Assembly (NCBI GenBank): GCA_035541995.1
Contig: DATKMG010000274.1
Location: 1 to 15,923, forward strand
Reading direction: 5' to 3'
DNA from: DATKMG01 sp035541995
GTDB taxonomy: Bacteria; Acidobacteriota; Terriglobia; Versatilivoradales; Versatilivoraceae
DNA: 15,923 bases
This document shows, one piece after another, positions 7,530 to 14,385 of the stretch. The notes under the pieces were generated by a model, which saw only the letters and a program-made list of their open reading frames with translations, was not told the origin of the DNA and searched no databases. The translations under genes and the position numbers were made by a program. Each line of letters begins with the position of its first letter. Position 1 is the stretch's first letter.

Positions 7530-9008
7530 CTAAAAACCGGTCTCTGCCATTTCCACAGCCTTCATCAATGCCCGGGATTTGTTAACAGTCTCTTGGAATT
7601 CTCTTTCCGGAAGAGAATCTGCAACAATCCCGCCGCCCGCCTGGATGTACGCTTTACCATCCTTGACAACCAGTGTTCTGATCGCGATGCAAGAATCCAG
7701 GTTCCCCGTGAAATCAAGATACATGATGGCCCCAGCATAGATGCCACGTCGGTTGGGTTCCGATTCATCGATGATCTGCATGGCCCGGACCTTGGGCGCT
7801 CCGGTTACCGTACCGGCGGGGAAACAGGCCATCAGTCCCTCGAACCGGTCAACATCCGAACGTAAACGACCGCGCAAACTTGAAACCAAGTGCATCACAT
7901 GGGAGAACTTCTCAATGAACATCAAGTCCAGAACTTCCACGCTTCCGTACTCGCAGATTTTCCCTAAGTCATTCCGCCCCAAGTCCACCAGCATAATGTG
8001 TTCAGCCTTCTCCTTCTCATCCGCCTTGAGTTCCTCGGCCAGCAAAGCATCTTCGTCTTCCGTATTACCTCGAGGGCGAGTGCCGGCAATGGGCCGGTAA
8101 TAGGCAGAGCCGTTGCTGATCTTGACTAACATCTCAGGTGACGAGCCAATGACGGAGTGGTCCCCCAGTTTGAGAAAGAACATGTAGGGAGAGGGATTCA
8201 CCATCCTCAGAGCGCGGTATATGTTAAAAGGGGCCGTAGTCACAGGAACGCTGAATCGCTGTGATAGGACAACCTGGAAAATGTCTCCGGCTTTGATATA
8301 TTCCTTCGCCTGCTCCACTGCCTGAAAGTAATCCGTTCTGGAAAAGTTCGATTTCACCGTCAACGAGCCTCCATCCGGATCCCCAAACTGCGGCATGGTG
8401 ACGGGGCCATTCAGCAGTTGCTCGGTCGCTTCAATCTCTCCGATAGCCTCCTGATACTTGACCTCAGGGCTGGAAGCGCTATCGTCCAGCATGACGTTTG
8501 AGATAATTAGTATTTGCTGACGAACATGGTCGAAAGCCAGCAGGCTGGAGAAGAACATCATTACTGAATCCTGAAGATGAAGGTCATCCTCTCCTGTCTG
8601 GGGAATGTCCTCCACCCACCGAACCGCGTCATAGGCAAAATAGCCGACAGCCCCTCCAGTGAAGGGGGGCAATCCCGGCACTGTAACTGCGCGATATCGC
8701 TCCGTGATCTTCCTCAACACATCCAGCATCCGCCCCTTACGCTTGATGGTCTCGCCGTTTTTCTCTATTTCAACCATCTCACCTTTGGCTCGAATGGTTA
8801 AATAAGGATTACATCCGATAAACGAATAGCGTGCGATCTTCTCGCCACCCTCGATACTCTCCAGCAGAAAGGCCTGGGGATTATTCGATTCAACTCTCAG
8901 ATAGGCCAAGACTGGAGTGAGCAGATCGGCGGTTACCGCCTTGGAGACCGGAATCACGTTTCCCTGCTGGCAGAGCGTTTCAAACTCTTTAATAGTCGGT
9001 CGGATCAT
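7530..9008 (-). CDS. trpE: Anthranilate synthase component I
   Basis: With the ATG at 9008 the product has 492 residues. It turns chorismate and ammonia into anthranilate and is the committed, normally feedback-inhibited step. AFLLESIEGGEKIARYSFIG contains the LLES motif (48-51) that forms the tryptophan-binding allosteric site in known enzymes, so inhibition by Trp is expected. The chorismate-binding half carries PIAGTRPRG, LVDLGRNDLGK, FPAGTVTGAPKVRAM and IQAGGGIVADS. The frame is open further upstream to a TTG at 9074, next to the hisIE stop and preceded by GAGGAG, which would add 22 residues without resemblance to the family. I prefer the ATG because MIRPTIKEFE matches typical TrpE N-termini, although no good ribosome binding site precedes it. 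Confidence 0.95.
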   Translation of the reverse strand: MIRPTIKEFETLCQQGNVIPVSKAVTADLLTPVLAYLRVESNNPQAFLLESIEGGEKIARYSFIGCNPYLTIRAKGEMVEIEKNGETIKRKGRMLDVLRKITERYRAVTVPGLPPFTGGAVGYFAYDAVRWVEDIPQTGEDDLHLQDSVMMFFSSLLAFDHVRQQILIISNVMLDDSASSPEVKYQEAIGEIEATEQLLNGPVTMPQFGDPDGGSLTVKSNFSRTDYFQAVEQAKEYIKAGDIFQVVLSQRFSVPVTTAPFNIYRALRMVNPSPYMFFLKLGDHSVIGSSPEMLVKISNGSAYYRPIAGTRPRGNTEDEDALLAEELKADEKEKAEHIMLVDLGRNDLGKICEYGSVEVLDLMFIEKFSHVMHLVSSLRGRLRSDVDRFEGLMACFPAGTVTGAPKVRAMQIIDESEPNRRGIYAGAIMYLDFTGNLDSCIAIRTLVVKDGKAYIQAGGGIVADSLPEREFQETVNKSRALMKAVEMAETGF

Positions 9009-9074
9009 GGCATTGTATATGAACGAAGAGATTTGTGACGAGCGAAGACTTATTCCGGCCCGAATCCAATCCAA

Positions 9075-9752
9075 TCACTCCTCGGTGGTCACTGCCTTTG
9101 TGGCTCTCCTTTCGAGTTCGATCAAGACATCATCCAGTTCCAGTCCCTCATTCACAAATAGAACCAGCAAATGGTAGAGAAGATCGGCGGACTCCATAGC
9201 CAGTTCAGGCTTGGATTTATTCTTGGCCGCGATAATTGTCTCCGCTGCTTCTTCTCCAATCTTCTTGAGAATCTTGTCGATTCCCTTGGAGAACAGATAA
9301 GCTGTATAAGAGCCTTCAGGCATATCAGTCTTGCGGCGCTTGATGACCTCTACCAGCCGGTTCAGAGTCGTATGAGGAGTGAGCCGGACAGGGGGTAGCC
9401 CGGCCGTTGGACTCTCAGGAATTGGTTTTGCGTCGAAGCAACTCTCCGTCCCGGTATGACAAGCAGGTCCTGACGGCGTAACGGAAACAAGAAGAGTATC
9501 ACCGTCACAATCGAGTTCGACCTTGTCGATTTTTTGTCGGTTCCCCGAGGTTTCACCCTTATGCCAGATCTGTTTACGACTCCGGCTCCAAAAATAAGTC
9601 TCCCGATGCCGCAATGACAGGTCGATGGCTTCCTGATTCATATAAGCCATCATCAAAACCCGCAGCGTCCGGGCATCTTGTATAACTGCTGGGATCAGAC
9701 CCTGCTCATCAAGTTTGAGTTTGGGTGCAGTTTCTTGATTATCGATCTGCAT
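9075..9752 (-). CDS. hisIE: Bifunctional phosphoribosyl-AMP cyclohydrolase / phosphoribosyl-ATP pyrophosphatase
   Basis: A 225-residue fusion catalysing the second and third steps of histidine synthesis. Residues 1 to about 110 are HisI: GLIPAVIQD, YMNQEA, SRSRKQIWHKGETSGN, the DxDxD metal site (81-85), and cysteines C98 in ACHTG and C105 as likely zinc ligands. Residues about 125-225 are HisE: TLNRLVEVIKRRK, KIGEEAAE (164-171) and ESADLLYHLL, the MazG-like helical core that binds Mg. A short proline-rich linker (111-127) joins them. ATG at 9752 is chosen over the adjacent TTG because AGGAG lies 6 nt upstream. HisG, which makes its substrate, is not in the window. trpE follows after 66 nt. 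Confidence 0.96.
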   Translation of the reverse strand: MQIDNQETAPKLKLDEQGLIPAVIQDARTLRVLMMAYMNQEAIDLSLRHRETYFWSRSRKQIWHKGETSGNRQKIDKVELDCDGDTLLVSVTPSGPACHTGTESCFDAKPIPESPTAGLPPVRLTPHTTLNRLVEVIKRRKTDMPEGSYTAYLFSKGIDKILKKIGEEAAETIIAAKNKSKPELAMESADLLYHLLVLFVNEGLELDDVLIELERRATKAVTTEE

Positions 9753-9791
9753 CAAACACTCCTGGATGTCATTGAAGAAGTCTATACCCTT

Positions 9792-9902
9792 TCAGACATT
9801 GGCGACTGAAGAATCACTATCCAGCCTACGTTGCAGATATGAGACTTCTTCGCAGTAGGTTTCTCGCGCTGTCGCTCGGTCTAAAAGAGAATCACCCGCC
9901 AT
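9792..9902 (-). CDS. Possible small protein of 36 residues between hisF and hisIE
   Basis: Reading leftwards, an ATG at 9902 opens 36 codons ending in TGA at 9792-9794, the longest frame I found in the 188-nt hisF-hisIE gap. The predicted peptide is charged and helix-prone, with the stretch ETYCEEVSYLQRRLD at residues 14-28 resembling an amphipathic helix, and has no membrane segment or signal peptide. The ribosome binding site is poor: AGGA only 1 nt before the start. I recognise no family. It could be a real small protein, a remnant of a gene, or chance. Lying in the same direction inside an operon makes translation possible. Confidence 0.22.
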   Translation of the reverse strand: MAGDSLLDRATARETYCEEVSYLQRRLDSDSSVANV

Positions 9903-9940
9903 TTCCTATCTCGAGGAGATTGGCTGCTCACGACTTCTAG

Positions 9941-10711
9941 TCAACGCACCAATAGCCCCCGTTCCCGCAAATAGACTTTGGCTTCCCGGATTGTAAAGGT
10001 GCCAAAGTGAAATATCGAGGCGGCCAGTGCCGCACTGGCTCCGCCCTCCGTTAGGCCCCTGAAAATATGGTCTAAGTTCCCGACTCCTCCAGATGCAATA
10101 ACTGGGATTTGGACTGCAGACGTGATAGCTTTTAAGAGTTCCAGGTCATAGCCATCTTGTGTCCCGTCTCGATCCATGCTGGTTAGCAGAATCTCTCCCG
10201 CACCAAGCCTTTCTGAGCGCCGGGCCCACTCCACTGCGTCTATCCCTGTTGGGGTTCGCCCACCGTGGATATAGACTTCCCATGATATCGATTCGGACTG
10301 GCGGGAATTTCGCCGTTTGGCGTCAATGGCCAGGACAATGCATTGCGTTCCGAACTTTTCAGCACCGGTCGTGATCAGTTCCGGGTTCTTGACGGCTGCC
10401 GTATTGAGAGAAATCTTATCGGCTCCAGCTCGCAGCGTGTCGCGAATGTCCGCTGCGTTACGAATTCCCCCCCCCACCGTGAATGGGATAAAGACGGTGT
10501 CAGCGACACGTCCGACCATGTCAATCACAATGTTGCGCGAGTCTGAAGAGGCAGTTATGTCCAAGAATACCAATTCGTCCGCACCTGCCTGATCGTACCG
10601 CATTCCGCACTCGACGGGATCCCCGGCATCGACGAGGTCCACGAAATTGACCCCTTTGACAACGCGTCCTTGATCGACATCAAGACATGGAATGATGCGT
10701 TTTGCCAGCAT
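9941..10711 (-). CDS. hisF: Imidazole glycerol phosphate synthase, cyclase subunit
   Basis: A 256-residue barrel that takes ammonia from HisH and converts PRFAR to imidazole glycerol phosphate and AICAR. Catalytic D11 (IPCLDVDQG) and D130 (LAIDAKR) are both at their canonical positions, which fixes the ATG at 10711. VGGGIRN, KISLNTAAV, TSMDRDGT and IASGGVGN supply the two phosphate sites. An in-frame extension to an ATG at 10792 would add 27 residues, including a hydrophobic stretch, and has no ribosome binding site, so I reject it. There is also no clear ribosome binding site at 10711; instead TAGAAT lies 8 nt before the start. hisA precedes it with a 171-nt gap in which I found no gene. Confidence 0.96.
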   Translation of the reverse strand: MLAKRIIPCLDVDQGRVVKGVNFVDLVDAGDPVECGMRYDQAGADELVFLDITASSDSRNIVIDMVGRVADTVFIPFTVGGGIRNAADIRDTLRAGADKISLNTAAVKNPELITTGAEKFGTQCIVLAIDAKRRNSRQSESISWEVYIHGGRTPTGIDAVEWARRSERLGAGEILLTSMDRDGTQDGYDLELLKAITSAVQIPVIASGGVGNLDHIFRGLTEGGASAALAASIFHFGTFTIREAKVYLRERGLLVR

Positions 10712-10882
10712 AAGCCCAAATTCTAATGAAAGCCCCTTACAAAAACAACGGCTGCGTCTAGATAAGACGAATAGCAAAAAGAAAACAAGCATGGGGCAGG
10801 GTAGACGGGCAAATCAGATCTCAAACCAAGCAGTTTCGAACCCATGGGACCCGCCGGATTTTCCTCTAATCCATCGCTTTCT

Positions 10883-11602
10883 TCAGACATATTGCAGGGC
10901 CTGATTCAAAGTGAACTTTCTTTCGTACAATGCTTTTCCCACAATGATTCCCTCCACGCCCAGAGGCTCGAGTTCCTTGACTTGTCTCACATCTTCCAAA
11001 CAGGAGATTCCGCCAGAGGCAATGACCTTGAGGCCAGAATCCACAGCCAGTTGACGGGTCATTGTTAGATCTGGTCCGTCAAGCATCCCATCCTTGGAAA
11101 TGTCCGTATAGACGATTCGGCTTGCACCCATCTCGGCCAATTGCTTCGCCAATGGGAGCACGGGGACAGACCCCACCTGCTGCCATCCTCGGATTGCAAT
11201 CATTCCCTCTCGGGCATCCAGACCGATGGCAACGTGCTGCTGAAACTTAGACAGGGCCTGCTTTACGAATCCGGGATCTTCCACTGCTGCGGTTCCCAGA
11301 ATTACCCGACGCGCACCGGCCTGGAGTAGATCTTCTAGATTCTCCATGTTGCGTACACCTCCACCGAATTGCACTGGGATCTTCAGGGCTTTGAATATAT
11401 GTTTCGCATGCGCTCGGTTGATGCTTTGGTCGCCCATAGCTCCGTCAAGATCTATCAGGTGAAGCCACGGCGCGCCTTGCTGTTCCCACGCCAAGGCGGC
11501 TGCCACTGGGTCATCGAAATACACCGTTGCGGTTTCTGGACGCCCCTGCAAGAGGCGAACGCAACGGCCTTGACGCATGTCAATTGCAGGAAAAATGATC
11601 AC
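10883..11602 (-). CDS. hisA: Phosphoribosylformimino-AICAR ribotide isomerase
   Basis: A 239-residue half-barrel-duplication enzyme that isomerises ProFAR to PRFAR, the reaction before HisHF. FPAIDMRQGRCVRLLQG places the catalytic base at D8, and GLDAREG gives the acid D129; FGGGVRN (79-85), YTDISKDG (166-172) and IASGGIS are the other conserved strands. The start is a GTG at 11602: it puts D8 in register and is preceded by GAGAGG about 8 nt and by GGAGGA immediately before it. The open frame continues upstream to a TTG at 11704, which would give a long unrelated extension. It lies 217 nt after hisH, the largest gap in the his cluster. Confidence 0.95.
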   Translation of the reverse strand: MIIFPAIDMRQGRCVRLLQGRPETATVYFDDPVAAALAWEQQGAPWLHLIDLDGAMGDQSINRAHAKHIFKALKIPVQFGGGVRNMENLEDLLQAGARRVILGTAAVEDPGFVKQALSKFQQHVAIGLDAREGMIAIRGWQQVGSVPVLPLAKQLAEMGASRIVYTDISKDGMLDGPDLTMTRQLAVDSGLKVIASGGISCLEDVRQVKELEPLGVEGIIVGKALYERKFTLNQALQYV

Positions 11603-11819
11603 TCCTCCATCCTCTCTTGGAAGTCCATTAAGACATTCAACAATGATATTCCGGGGATAATAAAAACTAAGTGGGGGTACCCCCCCAAAAGCGGTGAGGC
11701 TCAACTATTGCGTGAGTAAGATTGTAGAGTCTGGATCTGTCGCACTTCATATCACTACGAATCATAACATATTACGCTTGCAGCAAACACCCAGAAGGCC
11801 TGGGGGATCTCGAAGCCGG
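11603..11819 (-). other. hisH-hisA intercistronic spacer with two inverted repeats
   Basis: This 217-nt spacer holds a hairpin with arms CCCAG/CTGGG (11790-11794 and 11800-11804) about 15 nt after the hisH stop, and a perfect GC-rich palindrome GGGGGTACCCCC at 11673-11684. The first hairpin is not followed by a proper T run in the direction of transcription. A 32-codon frame (11765 to 11667) exists but has no ribosome binding site and only two His codons, so it is not a convincing attenuator leader. I see no conserved gene here. Confidence 0.4.
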
Positions 11820-12419
11820 CTACATCTCTGCAAAATTGCGCAGAATGCGAAGACCCACATCCTGACTCTTTTCCGGATGAAATTGTGTGGCCCAAACGCT
11901 GCCTCTTCGGACGATGGCAGGGAACTCAATTCCATAGTCAGTAGTTGCCAGGACGTCCGAAGAGTTGACGGGATCGGCAAAGTAGGAATGGACGAAATAA
12001 ACAAAACTCTCTTCGGAAATCCCGTTTAACAGCGGATCGGCCTCCCTCAGGTGAAGCTGATTCCAGCCAATGTGTGGCACTCTCAAGCCTGCAGGAAGGC
12101 GTTTCACTTTGCCAGGTATATAATTGAGTCCCAGGTGGTGCCCGAATTCCTCACTTTCAGTAAAGAGCAGTTGCAGACCCAGGCAGACACCCAGCAACGG
12201 CGTCCCCAAAGACACTTTTTCAGAAAGACACTGAATCATGTCTTTGGCTTTCAGGTTGTCCATGGCATCCGCAAAGGCGCCGACTCCAGGTAGAATCAGC
12301 TTCCTGGCGGACAAGATTCGGTCCGGTCGGTCGGTTACTTCGACTGGAATCTTCAGGCTCTGAAACGCCTTCTCCACGCTGTGGAGATTGTTGATCGCGT
12401 AATCGACAATGGTGATCAT
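11820..12419 (-). CDS. hisH: Imidazole glycerol phosphate synthase, glutaminase subunit
   Basis: A 199-residue class I glutamine amidotransferase delivering ammonia to HisF. The triad is complete: C79 in LLGVCLGLQ, H181 and E183 in QFHPEKS. LPGVGAF (43-49) and HIGWNQL (116-122) are typical of HisH rather than TrpG or GuaA. The N-terminal motif usually seen as DYGxGN reads DYAINN here, with two glycines missing and the Asn kept. The ATG overlaps the hisB stop by 1 nt (TAATG), and AAGGG lies 9 nt upstream. Confidence 0.96.
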   Translation of the reverse strand: MITIVDYAINNLHSVEKAFQSLKIPVEVTDRPDRILSARKLILPGVGAFADAMDNLKAKDMIQCLSEKVSLGTPLLGVCLGLQLLFTESEEFGHHLGLNYIPGKVKRLPAGLRVPHIGWNQLHLREADPLLNGISEESFVYFVHSYFADPVNSSDVLATTDYGIEFPAIVRRGSVWATQFHPEKSQDVGLRILRNFAEM

Positions 12420-13012
12420 TAAAGCACGCCCTTGGTGGAAGGGATCCCCCTGACACGCGGGTCGGTGGCCGCTGCCATGCAGAAGGCTCGAGCGGTTGAC
12501 TTGAAGGCCGCCTCCGCAATGTGGTGTGAATTCCGGCCATACAAGACTTCGATGTGCAGGTTGATCATGGCTTGTACTACCAAAGCACGGAAGAACTCCT
12601 CGATCAGGTCAGTACTCAAACCTCCGACCATCTGTGATGGAAAATGCGCATTGAAGACCAGGTACGGTCGGCCCGAGAAGTCCACAACTGTCCGGCAAAG
12701 AGCTTCATCCATGGGAACGAAGGCCATGCCAAAACGCGTAATGCCTTCCTTGGTTCCCAGAGCTTGATAACAGGCTTCTCCCAGTGCAATCCCGACGTCT
12801 TCCACGGTGTGATGCCCATCGACGCCAAGATCTCCTTGGCACCGAATCTCAAGGTCAAAAAGCCCATGTTTTGCGAACAAGGCCAACATGTGGTCGAAGA
12901 ACTCAATGCCCGTGGAAATGTCGGAATTCCCCTTGCCGTCGAGATTAAGCTTAATCGTGATGTTAGTTTCTTTGGTTTTTCTGGAGACTTTAGCGGTGCG
13001 GGGCTTGGTCAA
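12419..13012 (-). CDS. hisB: Imidazoleglycerol-phosphate dehydratase
   Basis: A 197-residue monofunctional dehydratase converting imidazole glycerol phosphate to imidazole acetol phosphate. The Mn-binding repeats are intact: FFDHML (38-43), GHHTVEDVGIALG (66-78, H67 and H68) and HHIAEAAFKSTARA (163-176), with the C-terminal PSTKGVL. It lacks the N-terminal HAD phosphatase of the enterobacterial bifunctional HisB, so histidinol-phosphatase must come from elsewhere. The start is a TTG at 13012, supported by a strong AAGGAG at 13020-13025 with 7-nt spacing; it overlaps the hisC stop by a few bases (TTGA). The first 18 residues are Lys/Thr-rich and variable in the family. Confidence 0.95.
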   Translation of the reverse strand: MTKPRTAKVSRKTKETNITIKLNLDGKGNSDISTGIEFFDHMLALFAKHGLFDLEIRCQGDLGVDGHHTVEDVGIALGEACYQALGTKEGITRFGMAFVPMDEALCRTVVDFSGRPYLVFNAHFPSQMVGGLSTDLIEEFFRALVVQAMINLHIEVLYGRNSHHIAEAAFKSTARAFCMAAATDPRVRGIPSTKGVL

Positions 13013-14070
13013 TTTAACACTCCTTCCAAGGCAGATAAAAACAGGTCATTCTCCTCGGGGGTTCCGATACTCACCCTCAAAAAGCGATCTAGCATGGGAT
13101 ATCGGCTGATGTCGCGCACCAGAATCCCTTTAGCAATCAGCCGATCGAACAAGGCCTTTGCTCCCAAGGGTGTTTCAAAAGCAATGAAATTTGCCTGGGA
13201 AGGAAGGGCTCTGACTCCTTCCATTCCCCGCAATCCCCTGAATACTCGCTCCCTCTCTTCGATCAGAATGTCGATTCGCGGCTTGAGCAAATGAAAATGC
13301 TCGACGGCCGCTTCCGCTGTTGCCATAGAGAAAACGTTCAAGTTATAAGGCAGCTTCGCCTTGTTGATTTCCTTGACTAGAATTGGGTGTCCCAACAAAT
13401 ATCCGACTCGAAGGCCAGCCATGGCCATGGCTTTGGAATAGGTCCTCAATACAATGAGGTTCTCAAAATCCGGTAATAGTGTCACTACGGATTGCCGGCT
13501 GAATTCATGGTAGGCCTCGTCTACAATGACCAGGCCTTTTGCGGCCTTCAACAAAGCCCTTAAGCTGCAATGCGGCAACACACCTCCAGTCGGATTATTG
13601 GGAGAGCAGAGTATTGTCAAATCAGCCTGCTGGGCCGATTCCAGCAAGCGAGGCAGATCAAATTCGAATTGAGGGGTCAGAAACACATCATGACAATCTC
13701 CTCCCAGGATAGTCGTCAGCAGTTTGTAAAGCGTGAAGGTGGGTTGAGAGATGACCACACGTTTGCCTGTTTCCACGACGACCATCAAAACGGCTTCAAT
13801 TAACTCGTTTGACCCATTTCCTACCAGTATTCCTTCCTCTCTCCAACCACTGAACTTGGCCAGTTTGGAGGTGAGTGTTGTTGGGACGAAGGGAGGATAG
13901 CGTGACCAGGCTATCTGAGACATCTTCTCGGTGACAGAGGCCTTGACCGGTTCCGGCAGATCGAAGGGGTTCTCATTCTGGTTGACCTTAACCGGCGTTT
14001 CCAACTGGTTGAGCGTATACGCCTGTAACTGTCTAACAGATCTCTTGATGAATGAGATGTAATCGGTCAC
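13009..14070 (-). CDS. hisC: Histidinol-phosphate aminotransferase
   Basis: A 353-residue fold type I PLP enzyme making histidinol phosphate from imidazole acetol phosphate and glutamate. KVNQNENPFDLP (28-39) opens the fold; VGNGSNELI (83-91) binds the cofactor phosphate; CSPNNPTGG (155-163), VDEAYHEF with D184, and the PLP lysine K213 in RTYSKAMAMAGLRVGY follow. The start is GTG at 14070, with AAGGA 5 nt upstream and no alternative Met nearby. HisC-type aminotransferases can also act on aromatic oxoacids, so a side role in Tyr/Phe transamination is possible, but position at the head of the his cluster fits histidine. It is the first gene of the leftward run and overlaps hisB by 4 nt. Confidence 0.95.
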   Translation of the reverse strand: MTDYISFIKRSVRQLQAYTLNQLETPVKVNQNENPFDLPEPVKASVTEKMSQIAWSRYPPFVPTTLTSKLAKFSGWREEGILVGNGSNELIEAVLMVVVETGKRVVISQPTFTLYKLLTTILGGDCHDVFLTPQFEFDLPRLLESAQQADLTILCSPNNPTGGVLPHCSLRALLKAAKGLVIVDEAYHEFSRQSVVTLLPDFENLIVLRTYSKAMAMAGLRVGYLLGHPILVKEINKAKLPYNLNVFSMATAEAAVEHFHLLKPRIDILIEERERVFRGLRGMEGVRALPSQANFIAFETPLGAKALFDRLIAKGILVRDISRYPMLDRFLRVSIGTPEENDLFLSALEGVLN

Positions 14071-14117
14071 TTGAATCCTTGACGGAAGACCTGATGCTTA
14101 CCTGGCGTCAGCAGTAA

Positions 14118-14145
14118 ATCATAAATTCTACAAGAATTCCGCCAA
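14118..14145 (-). promoter_or_regulatory. Putative his operon promoter with internal palindrome
   Basis: On the minus strand TTGGCG (14140-14145) and TATGAT (14118-14123) are separated by 16 nt, a fair sigma70-type match (4/6 and 5/6). Transcription would start near 14111, giving a leader of about 40 nt before the hisC GTG. The spacer between the two boxes is almost entirely a perfect inverted repeat, AATTCT-ACA-AGAATT (14124-14138), which is where a repressor would block RNA polymerase. Both the promoter and operator reading are inference from sequence. Confidence 0.38.
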
Positions 14146-14234
14146 AAGATAAATCGACAAGGAGAGTTATTCCCGCGGCCGAACTTAACCGACTTCGGCT
14201 GACAGGCCCCAAGCGGAATATTCACCTAGGGTGG

Positions 14235-14256
14235 AGGCAGGGATGTCTCGCTGCCT
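14235..14256. other. Hairpin upstream of the outer-membrane protein gene
   Basis: Arms AGGCAGGGA and TCGCTGCCT pair over 9 positions with one mismatch around a TGTC loop. It is followed on the plus strand by only a short TTT, so a terminator function is weak. It could be a regulator site or a transcript structure. Confidence 0.3.
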
Positions 14257-14385
14257 TTCAAAGGGGCGTAATTCCCCCACCGGCTGCTTTTTGGGTTAGA
14301 ATGATTTTTTGAACAGTCATGAAACAAGCCAGGAATTCCCAGTTCTTGGGGTTGAGGGTCAAATGGGATTTTGGAGGTGGATGGC

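Larger units (their letters stand above)
14071..14385. other. Divergent control region between hisC and the outer-membrane protein gene
   Basis: 315 nt without a supported gene. It contains the putative hisC promoter and palindrome (described separately), an inverted repeat GCCGAA/TTCGGC at 14178-14183 and 14194-14199, a longer hairpin at 14235-14256, and a TAGAAT at 14297-14302 that could be the -10 of the rightward gene, though no good -35 precedes it. A 69-codon frame starting at 14319 overlaps the rightward gene in another frame and looks accidental. Confidence 0.6.

Noticed and set aside
9009..9074. Upstream TTG start for trpE
   Set aside because: Although GAGGAG precedes it, the 22 extra residues do not resemble TrpE N-termini; kept as an alternative rather than the main call.
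10712..10792. In-frame 27-residue hydrophobic N-terminal extension of HisF
   Set aside because: No ribosome binding site precedes the upstream ATG, HisF is a soluble barrel starting MLAKRIIPCLD, and the ATG at 10711 puts D11 and D130 at canonical positions.
11667..11765. 32-codon frame before hisA as a histidine attenuator leader
   Set aside because: It has only two His codons, not in a run, no ribosome binding site, and no antiterminator/terminator pair with a T tail.
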